Positions 22,724 to 34,702 are shown, counted from the first letter of the stretch. The stretch is DNA of 64,000 nucleotides from Venturia oleaginea (GCA_013176395.1 JABMLP010000007.1:62001-126000); one strand, 5' to 3'. Notes: generated by a model not told the origin, from the letters alone. Made by a program: numbers and translations.

Positions 22724-24330
22724 CTACCATTTTCGACGGTCACGTATGATATCGCGCAGTGGCCCATGTTGGACATTGAATGACCAAAGGGTACGATCAT
22801 TTCCATCAGTAAAAGTGAATGGGGCTGCCACATTCGGTAGGGTTGATGATCTGGTAAACGCGTCGACGATCTCGACTGTGAGTCTGTTAATTAAAGAAGA
22901 ACCGCAACTAATCAAGACCTGTGCGCTTACCTCATCGGTACTTTCCTTTGTCCTATTCTCCCGCGACCATGCGAGCATATCCAAAATCCTCAATGCGACC
23001 AGACCTGCCAACAGGAGAGAAAAGAGCGCAATGTGTAGCCCCCGAAATCAGCCTGCGTTCAAACGTAGCTTCGTAAAAAGATATCCGTACTAGATACAGC
23101 TAACTCCGTTCAATTTTGGTATCTTCAATGACCCTAACCAGATTTGACGCACAGACGACAGTCATCGAGATAAGCGTGTAAAGTAGGTTGCAAGGTACGG
23201 CCTGGAGCCTTCGCCCGCGGCCATCCGGTGGGATTGCTACCTCTTGTTGAACCCAGTTGCAATTCTCCGAATCAGTAAGATCAAGGTATTCATCGCCACA
23301 CCGAACATAAGAAACAGTATTATGTATACCTCCACTATATTGAGGCTGTTTCTCACCACTGGAATAATAAGCGCCAGGAATGATGCAGCGGAAAAGAAAA
23401 TACTCGCTGTCCGTAAAGCTGGCACCTCGCTTGATGATGTCCATGCCGCAAAGATTGCTGAGAACCACTGGAGGTAGAATCCAATCCTGATACCTAGTCT
23501 GTGCTTATCGGGATTGCCTTCGATGGAGCACAGTTTCGCCATATCCTCGGAACCTAATCGTAAATCAGTGTCGTATCTTTGGATTGCGCTCCTGCGACCT
23601 TATAGACAAGTGCAAAATGGTCTTAGCATTTGCACCCGTGGAGGCAGTGATCAGCATCGTGAGCTGAGATTGGTTATTGTTATCTGCCACATGTGCAAGT
23701 TTCTCCAGCTGTGATACTGACCCCGCACCGCTGAATGGTGGGTAGTGACATCCTCTTTCAGCAGAAAAGACACAAGAGCCACGCCAGGTAGAGGGGAACC
23801 AAACTCCATCATTGCATGAGCAGCTGTCTCCGATAACCAAATGACACAAGTGAGCAGAAGCACAGCAAAACGATGGAAACGCTCCATGTGTGGTCCAGTG
23901 CATTGTCGTAACTGACTGTGGACAGAGGGAGTAGTCCAGCATCAAATGCGGATAAGATGTCAGCCAAAAGACTCGGACAGAGATCTTTGCTTTCCCCGTT
24001 CAATTGTCGCTCCCTTCATTCATTCGCAATTCTGCTCCTCTAACTTCAGAATGAGCTAGGAGCTCCAGGTATCAACCCGACATTGGTAAGGTTCAAGGGA
24101 CAAAATTGAGCAGGAAATTGAGAGGCTTCGAGCAGGGATTGCGCTTCTAGTGTCGTCGATATTTCAGCTGAAGACACGAGCGGGAAACAAAAGGAATCAG
24201 CGCGTGAAACGGCACATGCAACAAAATAGCTGTTGTTGGTGTCAGGTAGAAAATTCTTTGCGTTCTGAAAGCTGATGCAAGACGCTACGCTTGAAGCAAG
24301 ATCACTTAGCCAAAAATAGGCTTCGCACAA
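22724..24330 (-). pseudogene. Multi-TM membrane protein gene, fragmented
   Basis: Minus-strand pieces in order read like one fungal membrane protein. They are a cysteine-containing N-terminal region (24330-24046), ILSAFDAGLLPLSTVSYDNA (about 23990-23900), HRFAVLLLTCVIWLSETAAH in another frame (23887 onward), and the 23542-23237 segment with IRIGFYLQWFSAIFAAW and two further hydrophobic helices (VEVYIILFLMFGVAMNTLIL). Then come CNLLYTLISMTVVCASNLVR (about 23200-23100) and a 3' fragment at 23011-22724. The frame change near 23890 has no splice signals. I recall such GxRxGFYLQW membrane proteins as a widespread uncharacterised fungal family. Some breaks could still be introns. Confidence 0.5.
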
Positions 24331-25569
24331 GCTCGCTTGGCGTTCATGGTCTATTGCACGACGGCAACGCCGTAATGCTTCTAGCTGTGGGCACTTCCGA
24401 ATCGGGAAAGCCTGCTTACATTATCAGCTGTAAAGGTAACTTAGGAGTAGCCGGTTTCGAGGTCTCAATGCGAATTGAAAATCTGCAATGTATTTTTTGG
24501 ACATAGCAGTTGAGATGGCCAGTGTTCGCTAGTGAGAGTATCCAGAAGTGATTCCCCGAGCGGTTACATGGCCGTCGTTGTCGTGGAATGGAAATTGGGG
24601 ATGTTGAATATCAGGGTCGAACTATTGTCAGCTCAGCAGCTCGAATTAGGGATCGGCATTAGATTTCGGCCTTCTGCGCATCCTCCCTCCCAAAGATTAT
24701 GCCTAGCCAAATATGTCCCGAGAGCAAGCATCCGAAACATGGTGGGAAAGAGGAGGTGGAGGAGCGAGTTCGTGTCGAAATGTTGAAGTGTCGAGATTTG
24801 ACCAAGCATTCGTCAAAGAAAGGCCAAACTCTGACAGTTCAATCAGCGCAACCCACGACATTGTTAATACTCTGTATGCGCCCTGGCGACGCCGACTTGA
24901 GGGTGCCAGGATGTTGCCACGAACCCAACTTCAGTTTCTGGATTCGGGTCTGCTAATGGGGTCTGGAATGCTGGTCTGCTCGTGGGGATGTTGCGGAGGT
25001 GATGGGTGTCGGTATGATGGTACGAACTATGGAACGAATGCTTGTGGATGCTTGTACAGCGCGGGTTTGGCTTCGATGGGCAGGTGTTGTGGCCGTGTGG
25101 GAGTGGGAGTGTCCTGGCATCTCCAGATTTCAGAAAACGTGCCGAGCATCATCCTCATGATTGGAGGGGGTCCCCATTGATGACAACGCCCCTTCGCTTG
25201 GCCTGCAGAGGTCAGATCGGAAATGATCAGAGAGCGAACTCTGATGGTCGCGTCTGCTCCAGGTCTTTGGACCATTCAGACACCAGGAAGGTCTGGAAAA
25301 ACAAAGGTGGATTTCAAGGGCTGCTGGAAGCCGTTATTTCACCGGAGAGCGAGCCTGAGCCTGCAGATGCCATTGGAGTACGACGAGGCTGATCCGCTCC
25401 TGCACTTATCGCCGCCTTCTATTACTCGTCTCCCACTTGAACGCGTGGGAACGTCTCAATGTTCCCTGCCCTCTGGCTTACTACTTTAGAGTGCGACCTT
25501 CTGCACCCATCTTCAATCATAATCACAATCTCTTCGTTGTAGCACAGAGTTTTTGAACCATCTTTCGTC
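24331..25569. other. Long spacer upstream of the phosphate transporter
   Basis: About 1.2 kb with no convincing gene. The plus-strand frames (for example 24713-25180) are Gly/Cys/Trp-rich and lack structure. The last 100-150 bp, CT- and CAA-rich, is the likely transporter promoter and leader. Confidence 0.4.
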
Positions 25570-27521
25570 ATGCCTGCTTATACTGCTGGCGGAAACGCTG
25601 CTTTCCATAACTTCCACAACGACTATGTATGTGTCCCGGTTGCTGTCTGTTCCACCGTGAAACTAATTAGGAGTAAAGGCTCACGTCGAGGACCCAAACG
25701 AGCGTAGAAGACTCGCTCTCGCTGAAATCGACAAAGCTCCTTTTGGCTGGTACCATGTACGTTAAGCCCGTCGTGCTGTGCCTACACACATGTTTTGCTT
25801 ACGTGCGTGATGCAGGTTCGAGCTATTGTTGTTGCTGGTATCGGTTTCTTCACCGATGCCTACGATTTGTTCGCCGTCGGTTTGATCACGAACATGCTGG
25901 GAATAGTATACTGGCACAACGCGAAATCGAAGCCAGGAACCATTCCTTCGTCTGCCGATACCTCCATCAAGGTCGCTACTTCTGCTGGGTAGGTCCTGAG
26001 CAACTGCTTATTGTAAAAATATAATTACTAATCCTGAAAAGTACCGTTGTTGGTCAGGTTGGATTCGGTATCCTCGCTGACATCGTGGGTCGTAAGAAGA
26101 TGTATGGACTCGAACTTATCCTCATCATCTTCGCCACTGTGGCCCAGTCCTTGACTGCCGCTGGTCCTGGTCTCTCCATCGTCGGTACCATCGTCTTCTG
26201 GCGTGTGCTTATGGGTATTGGTATGTTGGATCACCGACTCGAATGGCAATAAAGAACTTGACTGACAACTGCTCAAGGTATTGGTGGCGACTACCCACTA
26301 TCTTCTATCATTACATCCGAATTTGCTACCACAAAATGGAGAGGAGCAATGATGGGATCCGTCTTCGCCATGCAGGGTATCGGTCAATTTGCCGCAGGAA
26401 TGATGGCTCTGATTGTCACTGCTGGCTTCAAGGAGTCTTTGCTCACAGCCACCACTGTCGCAAAGTGCAATGGTGTTTGTGGTCTTGCAGTTGACAAGAT
26501 GTGGCGTATCATCATCGGATTCGGGGCCGTTCCCGGCTGCATCGCCCTCTACTACCCTCTCACCATCCCAGAAACCCCTCGTTACACTTTCGATGTTGCC
26601 CGCGATATCGTCAAGGGTGCATCTGATGGCAAGGCCTACCTCGCTGGTGATGCTCACGGCAATCCTGACGAAATCGAACGTGTCCAGGTCATGCAGGAAG
26701 ATGCCGAGCAACTCGAAATCCCGCAAGCCTCGTGGAGAGATTTCTTGAACCATTACGGCAAATGGAAGAACGCAAAGGTCCTCATTGGAACAGCTGGTTC
26801 ATGGTTTTTCCTCGACGTCGCATTCTATGGTGTCTCCCTGAATAATTCTGTCATTTTGAAGCAAATCGGCTATGCTGGAGGAGCCAACGTTTACCACATC
26901 TTATACAACACAGCCGTCGGAAACCTGATTATCGTTTGCGCCGGTGCCATTCCTGGATACTGGGTTACAGTAGCTCTGGTCGATACCGTCGGTCGCAAGC
27001 CCATTCAAATTGGCGGTTTCATCATCCTCACCATCGTCTTCTGCGTTATGGGCTTTGCATACCACAAACTCAGCGGAGGCGCTCTTCTCGCTCTCTACGT
27101 TATCGCCCAATTCTTCTTCAACTTCGGACCGAACACGACGACTTTCATCGTTCCAGGAGAATGCTTTCCTACCAGGTACAGATCTTCTTCTCACGGTATT
27201 TCTGCAGCCTCTGGAAAGATCGGTGCCATTTTGGCACAGGCACTCATCGGTCCATTGAGGACTCGTGGTGCACCAGCCGGAGCCACGACTTCTCCATGGT
27301 TGAACCACGTGCTCCAAATCTTTGCACTCTTCATGTTCTGTGGTATTCTCACTTCACTCTTGATTCCTGAGACCAAGAGGAAGACACTAGAGCAGTTGGC
27401 GGGTGAGGTTGAGGGAACGCCCGAGTATGATCCTGGCAATATGACCTTCAAGGGGAAGCGGATGTCGAGGGACTCTCCGATAGAGATGACTGATGTGGTC
27501 ACCCCTGACAAGCAGGTGTAA
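25570..27521 (+). CDS. High-affinity inorganic phosphate transporter, PHO84 type
   Basis: Five exons, 25570-25626, 25679-25756, 25816-25988, 26042-26220 and 26278-27521, give 576 residues in phase. It belongs to the major facilitator superfamily phosphate:H+ symporter family. Visible features are the [15 protein letters not shown] first helix, [12 protein letters not shown] after TM2, [16 protein letters not shown] in TM4, and VDTVGRKP in the second half. [20 protein letters not shown] around TM10 and the terminal [11 protein letters not shown] complete the set. The large central loop ([16 protein letters not shown]) is typical of PHO84/PHO-5. It imports phosphate across the plasma membrane. 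Four introns cluster in the first quarter of the gene. All key motifs are present and the frame is intact. Confidence 0.93.
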
Positions 27522-27921
27522 ATGCGTTTTGGGGTTGGGATTTCTTAGGATATTTGCCATTATCTGTGATGTGGTGGATGATATTATTTGCGCATACTTA
27601 ACCTTATCAATATACCCAAAAGTACGATTCTTCAATTCTTGCACATCCTCCTTGTGGCTGCCTATGAACCGGATGGCGTATCGATGTTTGCTCTTGCTCA
27701 ATCGAATTTGTGAGAAAGTATATCGGCTTGTGATCTTCCGCCTTCATGGAGCTGTGGCTGACGTTCTACCAAGGTGTGGCTTGCTTTTCCGTCATCTCAT
27801 CCGCCCTGAAAGTTGGCTTTTAGTCCCACATCGACCGAGCCTAATGTAAACAACCCACCACGCACCGTCGCGACGCCCTCTCTTCTCGTATCCTTCTCCT
27901 CTCTTCCGATCTGTCGTAGCG
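27522..27921. other. Spacer, transporter 3' region
   Basis: Downstream region of the transporter and upstream region of the zinc-finger relic. Nothing further recognised. Confidence 0.4.
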
Positions 27922-29476
27922 ATGGACTTCGATGCGACGATGGATCTTTCCGGCCCTGCCATGAGTCTCACTGTTGACGACGCAATCGATTCCGATTCTC
28001 CATTCAGCCAGGACGCGACCAAGGCTTGCTCTAATGACAATACATTCTTGGAATCTGCTCCCATTGATCTTGTTCTATCAGTTCGGACGCGATCCTGGCT
28101 CTCTCACTTGACCTGCTCCCCTTGGATCTCGACTTTCCAGATACGGCGCCATTTTCAGGAACTCCACCTCGTATGGACCTTGACAATGAGGATCCATCGT
28201 GCTGGGACTTCTTGCTCCCTTTCTCTGAGGAAGAAATTCCACAGACTGATATACTCACCCCGCATTCAGCAACAGAAGGCCCCGTTCGCTCAAGAAAGGT
28301 TGGAAGCTCGAGATTAGGTCGAACACTGATACTAATTATGCGAAGACCGCAACGAAAGCAAAAGACAACGACGAAATGATGAAACATCAGTCCTAGGGCT
28401 TGGCACAATGACGCGTCACACACCCACTGTCGACAGCAATGACAGTCCTGGCATCTCATTTGCTATGGGAAGGTTCATGGACAATCCACTAGAAGAGTAC
28501 CCAGTCTCGTGGACATCAATTGCCAATGCTGCTGCAACTCTGTCTAGGTGTGAGCGAATTGACGTTCCCTTCCGACCAGGATCTCGATCGGGTTCCGTGC
28601 ACTCGGGTGCAGGGTCAGCTACAAGCGAACAGTTCTGGTGGCAGCGCTGCATCGAACACAAGTGCCGTCTCAAAATCCACTCGGGCTTCTCCACCAAACC
28701 TGCTTTGAACTCGAGGAAGCCTAATCGATACTTTTGCACCTTCTGTCCAAAAAGTTTTACTGTTCGGTATGAGTGGAACCAGCATGAAGAGTCTGTACAC
28801 TTGCCTCGCAAATTATGGATATGCAACTTTGATCACACTGGACATGTGGCATCCGACATCCGGGACGGCTCGCCTCGAAGACCTGCGATGCACCTTGCCT
28901 CGAAGACTTGCGATGCACCTTGCCTAGAGGGTCCAACCTAGCTCCGATTCTGGCCAAAATGACTACCAGTCAAGAGTATGTAGCAATTGCTCCGCACGAT
29001 TTATTCCACTATGGAGACATGATCCCGATGGCCGCACCCTTTGTAGTGCTTGTTCCGTGTCTTTCAGACTGCAGGATAATGGGCAAATGGGTACCCCAAC
29101 AACAGAAAGTCTCACCCTGACAACTGATCCAATCTCGTCAACTACTGCGGATCCTACTTGGTCGTCACCAGATTGCAGTAGATGTCCTCGCCATGAACGC
29201 ACGTTTTATCGATGAGATAATCTGGTGCAACATATCCGACTATGTTATAAAATCGTTCCTAGTTCTGGTGATATAGAACGGTGCAGAGTTACAGTAGAGC
29301 TGCTAGAAAGCACACATCTAGCTCTGCGATGCGGCTTTTGCGGCCATCTGTCTGCGACTTGGGAGATTCATTGTGACCACCTCTCAGCGCATTTCTCCGA
29401 TAGTGATATTGACATGGCTACGTGGTGGCTGAAAAGGCGTGATTACAGCTCGAGCTATGTCCGCTCCGTTGACTGA
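27922..29476 (+). pseudogene. Zinc-finger regulator combining C2H2 and GATA-type fingers, inactivated
   Basis: The 5' part (from ATG 27922) is acidic and Ser/Asp-rich, with a frame change near 28078. From about 28390 the frame leads to a C2H2 finger (YFCTFCPKSF...EWNQHEESVH). A 25-bp tandem duplication at 28872-28921 then shifts the frame by one. After it, and after a TAG at 28925, the restored frame encodes CSNCSARFIPLWR and GRTLCSACSV, the CxNC-(about 18)-CxxC signature of a GATA finger. It continues to RTFYR, TGA near 29218, DNLVQHIRL, and a last finger CGFCGHLSATWEIHCDHLSAHF-like region (28-residue spacing) ending at 29476. The first and last fingers match a common fungal C2H2 layout. At least four disabling lesions are present unless unusual introns exist. 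DNA binding is inferred from the motifs. Confidence 0.6.
28872..28921. repeat. 25-bp tandem duplication inside the zinc-finger gene
   Basis: Two adjacent 25-bp units beginning GCCTCGAAGAC and ending GCACCTT, at 28872-28896 and 28897-28921, differ at one base. The unit length is 1 modulo 3, and removing one unit puts the upstream C2H2 frame in register with the downstream GATA frame. Confidence 0.85.
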
Positions 29477-29591
29477 GTTACCAGAAAAGTTGAGAAGTAA
29501 CAAATTACCTTACTAAGACCAGCTCAGCCACCAACCACCTACTTAATCCGACGTCCTGCTCGACGATAAGCCGGAAATCACTATAATTTCC

Positions 29592-30245
29592 ATGGACGGC
29601 CTGGACGGTACCTTTGATTTGGGTCACGCCTTCTGTGCGGCGGCCAAAAGGCCACATGTCTGCAGCAAGCCAAAGATCTACTCCTTCTGGTCCTGCGCTT
29701 TTCTCTCCTCTGAGAGCAGGCCATTCTTCTACGTAAAGACTTCGGTGTGTCAACCTGCCGGCTACTATAATAAAAATTGGGTTTGGTCGGGTGAAGACCA
29801 ATGCCCCAGATTGTATGCACTCCCGGACGAAGTAGCGCATCTGATTAATTGCCATCGGTATCGCTCGTGCGAACAAGATATTTTCACTTCTCAAGAGCCG
29901 TTCCTCGGACATCTCTTCAGCCACCACCATGCCGAGATCAGTAGCGATGCTTCCAGGCTTCAAGAACTGAACGATCGAGGTGGCAGGAATGTCTTTTTGG
30001 ACGAGAGTTTCGACACTGCTCCAGAAGCAGTGCACGATGATGCCCGTGCAAGAAAGAAGTGGGCGGCGCGACAGATTCTCGGCGAAGATGAAGATGAGAA
30101 GTTTAACAAATGTATTATCCTCGGTTGCTTTGACGTCAACATGATCAAGTACCTTGATGACGTCGAAAAAGGTCTTGGTCCCACAATCGCGACTCTCGGC
30201 CTCGGCGGCACTGCAAGAATGACGGTCCGCGTGAAGAAGAGATAG
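29592..30245 (+). CDS. Hypothetical protein
   Basis: A 217-codon frame. The last 110 codons have strongly fungal coding character and codon choice: a helical acidic stretch KKWAARQILGEDEDEKFNK, then CIILGCFDVNMIKYLDDVEK, a glycine turn GLGPTIATLGLGGTA, and a basic end. The first half is richer in Cys/Phe/Ser and less convincing, so the real gene may start later or include an unrecognised intron. A 176-codon frame on the opposite strand (29505-30035) overlaps it and is judged a shadow. No family recognised. Confidence 0.45.
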   Translation: MDGLDGTFDLGHAFCAAAKRPHVCSKPKIYSFWSCAFLSSESRPFFYVKTSVCQPAGYYNKNWVWSGEDQCPRLYALPDEVAHLINCHRYRSCEQDIFTSQEPFLGHLFSHHHAEISSDASRLQELNDRGGRNVFLDESFDTAPEAVHDDARARKKWAARQILGEDEDEKFNKCIILGCFDVNMIKYLDDVEKGLGPTIATLGLGGTARMTVRVKKR

Positions 30246-30727
30246 TTTCGGGGTGTCTTGGTTGGTAAAATGGTGGCATTGTAATCATGCTATGGCAATT
30301 TTCTTGTATGACGGAGATGAAATTTTGATTCTCTAGTTTTCTAGATGTTTGATGCGACCTTGACGAGTGTAGTCGTAAATGTTGAAGCTGTTTCGTTCAG
30401 AAATTGAACAATATCGTCGATATCTTCCCTCGTCGAGCGCGTGACTTTCACGTGATCCAAGCTGCTACCAAAGGTTGATATCAAGCGGTTATTCATTAGT
30501 GTAGGCAGTGAATCTTCTCTACAAACTACCATTGGTGGTTGGATTCCAGTAGTGAAGACCAGGTCGACTAACCGCACGTGTCAGACTTCAAGAAGCAAAA
30601 CTCGGAGAGCATCACTCCACATTCCATTTCCCGTGGAGAGAATCCATCCAAGCACGATGGATGAAGACCTTACTTCGCTTTCATTTGTTACCCAGAACCG
30701 CCAGTCCTCGGACATTCCCATCCATGC
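30246..30727. other. Spacer and deacetylase promoter
   Basis: AT-rich 3' region followed by the upstream region of the deacetylase gene. No gene seen. Confidence 0.4.
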
Positions 30728-31567
30728 TTGATCCGCCGCCAACCTCTCCGCATACCCCTGACTCTTGAGGCCACCTCGATGCCTCGTCTTTCACGCTTGT
30801 TCCGTGTGCCTCCTAAATATCAGAGAAAGGCTAGAAGATCACGGTTGGCCATGATGGTCATGCTTCTTGCCGTCATATGTGTCTTTGTCATACCCTTCTA
30901 CTGGATCTACAAACCTCCGACCTTCCTCATCAGCTACTTCCAACGACGATGGCCTGACGTTTTATTCCAACTATCTACAAGATCAAAAGTCGTTGCCCTT
31001 ACCATCGATGATGCGCCTTCAGAGTACACGGACGAGATCATGGAAGTCGTCAGAGAGAATGAAGCGAAAGCAACCTTTTTTGTCATTGGATCTCAGGTCC
31101 CTGGTCGCGAAGACATACTCAAGCGTCTCATTCTGAGTGGAAACGAATTGGGTAATCATGCCTTGCACGATGAGCCTTCCCGCTCGTTGAGCGACTCGAC
31201 CCTCATGGCAGAGATGCAGACTGTCGACAAGATTATCCACAACATCTACTCGACTGCTTCGATCCCAATCCCACCAAAATACTTTCGCCCAGGCTCCGGC
31301 TTCTTCAGCGAGAGGATGCGAAAGATGGTGTCCAGTCTTGAATATCGTATTGTCCTTGGTGGCATTTATCCGCACGACCCACAGATACCCTACTGGAGCG
31401 TCAATGCCCGACATATTTTGAGTATGGTCAGGCCTGGCGGAATCATCATCTGCCATGATCGGAGGAGTTGGACTGTACCGATGTTGAAAAGGGTTTTGCC
31501 GGAACTGAAAAGAAGAGGGTATCGAGTGGTTACGGTGACAGAGCTGTTGAAGGAGGAGCGAGCATGA
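30728..31567 (+). CDS. Membrane-anchored polysaccharide (chitin) deacetylase-like protein
   Basis: Single exon, 279 residues from ATG 30728; an internal ATG at 30779 (MPRLSRLF) is an alternative start. A single hydrophobic segment (MMVMLLAVICVFVIPFYWIY) after a basic cytosolic end predicts a type II signal anchor. A NodB-homology domain follows: motif 1 VVALTIDDAPS (Asp pair), motif 2 NHALHDEPS (metal His, here HALHD in place of the usual H-S/T-xx-H), motif 3 YFRPGSGFF, and the late motifs YWSVNARHIL and GGIIICHD with the catalytic His. It likely removes acetyl groups from chitin or a related wall polymer. The altered motif 2 leaves metal binding less certain. Confidence 0.8.
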   Translation: MIRRQPLRIPLTLEATSMPRLSRLFRVPPKYQRKARRSRLAMMVMLLAVICVFVIPFYWIYKPPTFLISYFQRRWPDVLFQLSTRSKVVALTIDDAPSEYTDEIMEVVRENEAKATFFVIGSQVPGREDILKRLILSGNELGNHALHDEPSRSLSDSTLMAEMQTVDKIIHNIYSTASIPIPPKYFRPGSGFFSERMRKMVSSLEYRIVLGGIYPHDPQIPYWSVNARHILSMVRPGGIIICHDRRSWTVPMLKRVLPELKRRGYRVVTVTELLKEERA

Positions 31568-32735
31568 ATATATCTTTCTTCTTCCATCGTCGCACCTGTC
31601 GACCCACACCGACGACATTTCGCAATCTCTCAGCAATCTTTTATAAATCGTCAGGAATTCATTGATATGCAACTCAAAGCACGCGTGACAAAATAGAGTT
31701 GGCTGTTCCCCCACGCTATGCGGATTATACATACTATCACGCAACATCTCTGAAGACGATTTACGTGCACTGGCGCGACGTTAGTTGGCAGTAATGCATT
31801 TCCAGCCATCCACGTCGCAAAAAGGGAAAACCAGGCGACTTTGAGATTTTACTGGTTATCAGCAGATGTCTCTACTCTGCATTTACAGGGATCCTACGCT
31901 TTGAGATGGAGTCCGTTTCCCATACTTGGATCGCCCAAGGCTGAACCACAGCTCACGAACCAAGTTCCCAGGCCCAGATGGAAATGAAGACCGGATCTGA
32001 AGCCTCTTTTCGAGCCTCCAACATGGTCCTTCAACATACTGTATGTAGCCACCTCACGGAACTCTTCAATCACATGACTTGGATATTTGAGGCGCGAATA
32101 GATATCTTGCGAAGGAACTGAGGTTCTTTGTGGCACCTCGACCGTGTAAGGCTTGCACTAAAACAACGCATATTCTACCCCAGTTGCAAAGGGCGGCGGG
32201 GGCTTACTTCACGTAGCCCCACCGGTTTGGCGGGGGTCAACCAGAGCTGAAATGGAGCCTAGGCTGAACAGAATGGCTAGAGAGAGCAGAATTCAAGCAT
32301 TTCGTGAATAAAGACGATGATCCAGATTCAAGAACTCTGGTGAAGGGCGAGTTGCGGCTGGAGCTTGCGATGCCCAGAATTGCTTGAGTTGCTTCAGAAG
32401 GCTTGAACAACGGCGCGGCCGAAGCAGGCTGACGATTGGAAGCACCTCGGCCTGTAAGCTCTGGGCTAATTAAAGCAGGCGCTAGTGGAGCTAAAACGCG
32501 CTTGGAATTTCTTCCACGGATGTACCAATCGATCCCCCAAGCTCGCGATAACGAGATCCCAAACGACCTTAACGCCATTTACCCTGCGTGCAAAGACTTG
32601 GAGAAAAGCAGTTCTGGCCTAAAGTCGTGATCGTGTTTTGCCTTCCCATGTGCTATAAACTTGCAAGGTCCCGCCTCTTCACATCACATCTTCAGTTCCG
32701 AGCACCAGGATCGCCTTGAACGACCTCAATCCAAC
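31568..32735. other. Spacer upstream of the amino-acid transporter
   Basis: About 1.2 kb. Short frames on both strands without motifs (31894-32136 minus, 32237-32578 minus). A G/C-rich patch with CCCC/GGGG runs lies at about 32180-32240. The transporter promoter is the right-hand part. Confidence 0.4.
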
Positions 32736-34212
32736 ATGTCGGCACCGTACTTTCAGGATGAGAAGAAGGAGCCTCTCCCGGCCTACGTGGAGGGGACCGA
32801 TTCTGAGGGAGAGGTCAAGGCATTCTCGGCCTTGCTTGAGGAAGGTGAGCGTCTATCCTTGCGTTGTCCTGAGAGAAGAGCCTTGTTCCCTGACACGCCT
32901 CACAGATCACAGCCATGATATCAAACTCAGAACAATGTCATGGAAGAAGGCCGCCTGGCTTCTCTGTGGAGATCAAGTCTGCTTGGCTATAATGGCCCAG
33001 ACATGGTCTCTTTCCGTTTTGGGCTGGGTACCTGGAATCATCACAATGGTCGTTGCCGGCATCCTCTTCTACATCACTTCTCTCACCATGCACAAATTCA
33101 TCATGAAGCACCCACAGATCCGAGACATCTGTGATTTCGGGTACTACGCCTTTGGAAAGAGCAAGATCGCATACGAATTTACTGGCTTCATGTTGCTCAC
33201 CAACAACATCATGTTAATCGGTTTCCACGTCCTTACTGGCGCCAAAATCCTCAATACGCTGTCGGATCATTCGCTCTGTACCGTCGTTTTCAGCGTCATC
33301 GTTACCCTGATGGGAATCGTCATGTCCCTCCCAAGGACATTAAACCACGTCTCCTTCATGTCCATGTTCTCCGCCGCCTGCATGGGCATCGCCATCCTCC
33401 TCTTCCTAATCTTCGCAGGAACCGAAGACGCCCCCGGCTATGGCTACAACGGCACCTACCCCGCCGCCGGCCCCGTGAAAACCTACGCCTTCCCCCTCCC
33501 AAAAACAACATGGGTCGCCTGCATGAACGCCGTGTTGAATATCACCTTCCTCTGGGTCCCCCAAATCCTCTTCCCTACCTTCATCTCGGAAATGGAAAAA
33601 CCACAGGATTTCCCAAAGGCCCTCGCCGTCCTCGGCACCGTATCAACATTCCTCTTCATCGTGCCCCCGGCAATCGGTTTCCGCTACTTGGGCCAATACT
33701 CCACCGCTCCGGCCTTCGGCTCCCTAGGCGTCGTCGCCTACAAGAAAGCCTCGTTCGCCTTCGTCATCGTCCCTACCCTCGTCATCGGCGTCATCTACGC
33801 AAACGTCAGCGCCAAATTCGTCTATTTCCGTATCATGGGTACATCGCGCCACGCGCACAGCAACACGCTCGTTGGCTGGGGCGTCTGGGCCGCTGTCATG
33901 GCCGTAATCTGGCTCGTTGCCTTTGTATTCGCCGAGGTGATTCCGTCCATGGGGGACTTCCTTTCTCTGCTCGGTGCCGCGTTTGATTCGTTCTTTGGGT
34001 TCATCTATTTTGCTGTTGCTTATTGGCAGTTGTATAAGGGGTTGTTGTTTAAGGGGCCGGTTAGGACGGTGTTGACGGTTGTACATGCTTTTGTCATGGT
34101 TGTGGGCTTGTTTTTGTTGGGGCCGGGGTTGTATGCTGCTGTTGAGGCGATTATTGATGATTATGCTGGGGGCACTAAGCCGGCTTTTAGTTGTTCGAAT
34201 GTGGCGATTTAG
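32736..34212 (+). CDS. Amino-acid transporter, AAAP family
   Basis: Two exons, 32736-32844 and 32906-34212, give 471 residues. The first ends at a GTGAGC donor and the second follows CTCACAG in the correct phase. The hydrophilic N-terminus (MSAPYFQDEKKEPLPAYVEG) leads into KLRTMSWKKAAWLLCGDQVC, the usual entry to TM1 in fungal members. About eleven hydrophobic segments follow, among them VLGWVPGIITMVVAGILFYI and FIVPPAIGFRYLG. The family moves neutral and aromatic amino acids by proton coupling across plasma or vacuolar membranes; the substrate cannot be read from sequence. A longer frame upstream of the intron is out of phase and is rejected. The gene is intact. Confidence 0.88.
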
Positions 34213-34702
34213 AAGGGGGGGATATACCATATAGTATGTTTGGGCCGAGCAGAAATGAAGTCATCTGCGTTTTTGATTGCGTGAGCGGAATTCGAATTGG
34301 GGTGGATGACTGTGAACCTGGCGAGTTCGAGGTTGGGAGTCACCTATAGACTGGGAAGTTTTGTCTCACTGTGAAGGCGCGCGATCCAGGACATGGACTT
34401 GAAAGCATACAGACGTATTTGAGTTCCTTATAAAGCGGCATGCTACTATCTAGAAATCGACCCTCGAGATCGAATACAATGCCAAAGCTTCACAAGCACC
34501 ATGCCTCTATAGATCAACCCGGATAAAAGTGGTTGCGCCATTCCGCCCGCTGTATCACTCACCAGCAACGCGCATAAATCCGTCACAAGTACCACCACTG
34601 CCTCAAAATATTCATCCCCCGAAATAATCACGACACTAATTAAGCCCATTTTCCCAGTACTCCCCACTCATCAGTATAGAACCGCAGCATCCCATCATCC
34701 CC
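34213..34702. other. Convergent 3' regions
   Basis: Tail-to-tail spacer between the transporter and the glucanase-like gene. No gene seen. Confidence 0.4.

Noticed and set aside
29505..30035. 176-codon minus frame
   Set aside because: The plus-strand frame across the same DNA has better codon choice and protein character in its 3' half.
32716..32905. Longer N-terminus for the amino-acid transporter by reading through the intron
   Set aside because: The intron has good GTGAGC/CACAG signals and the spliced N-terminus matches the family; the read-through part is Arg-rich nonsense.
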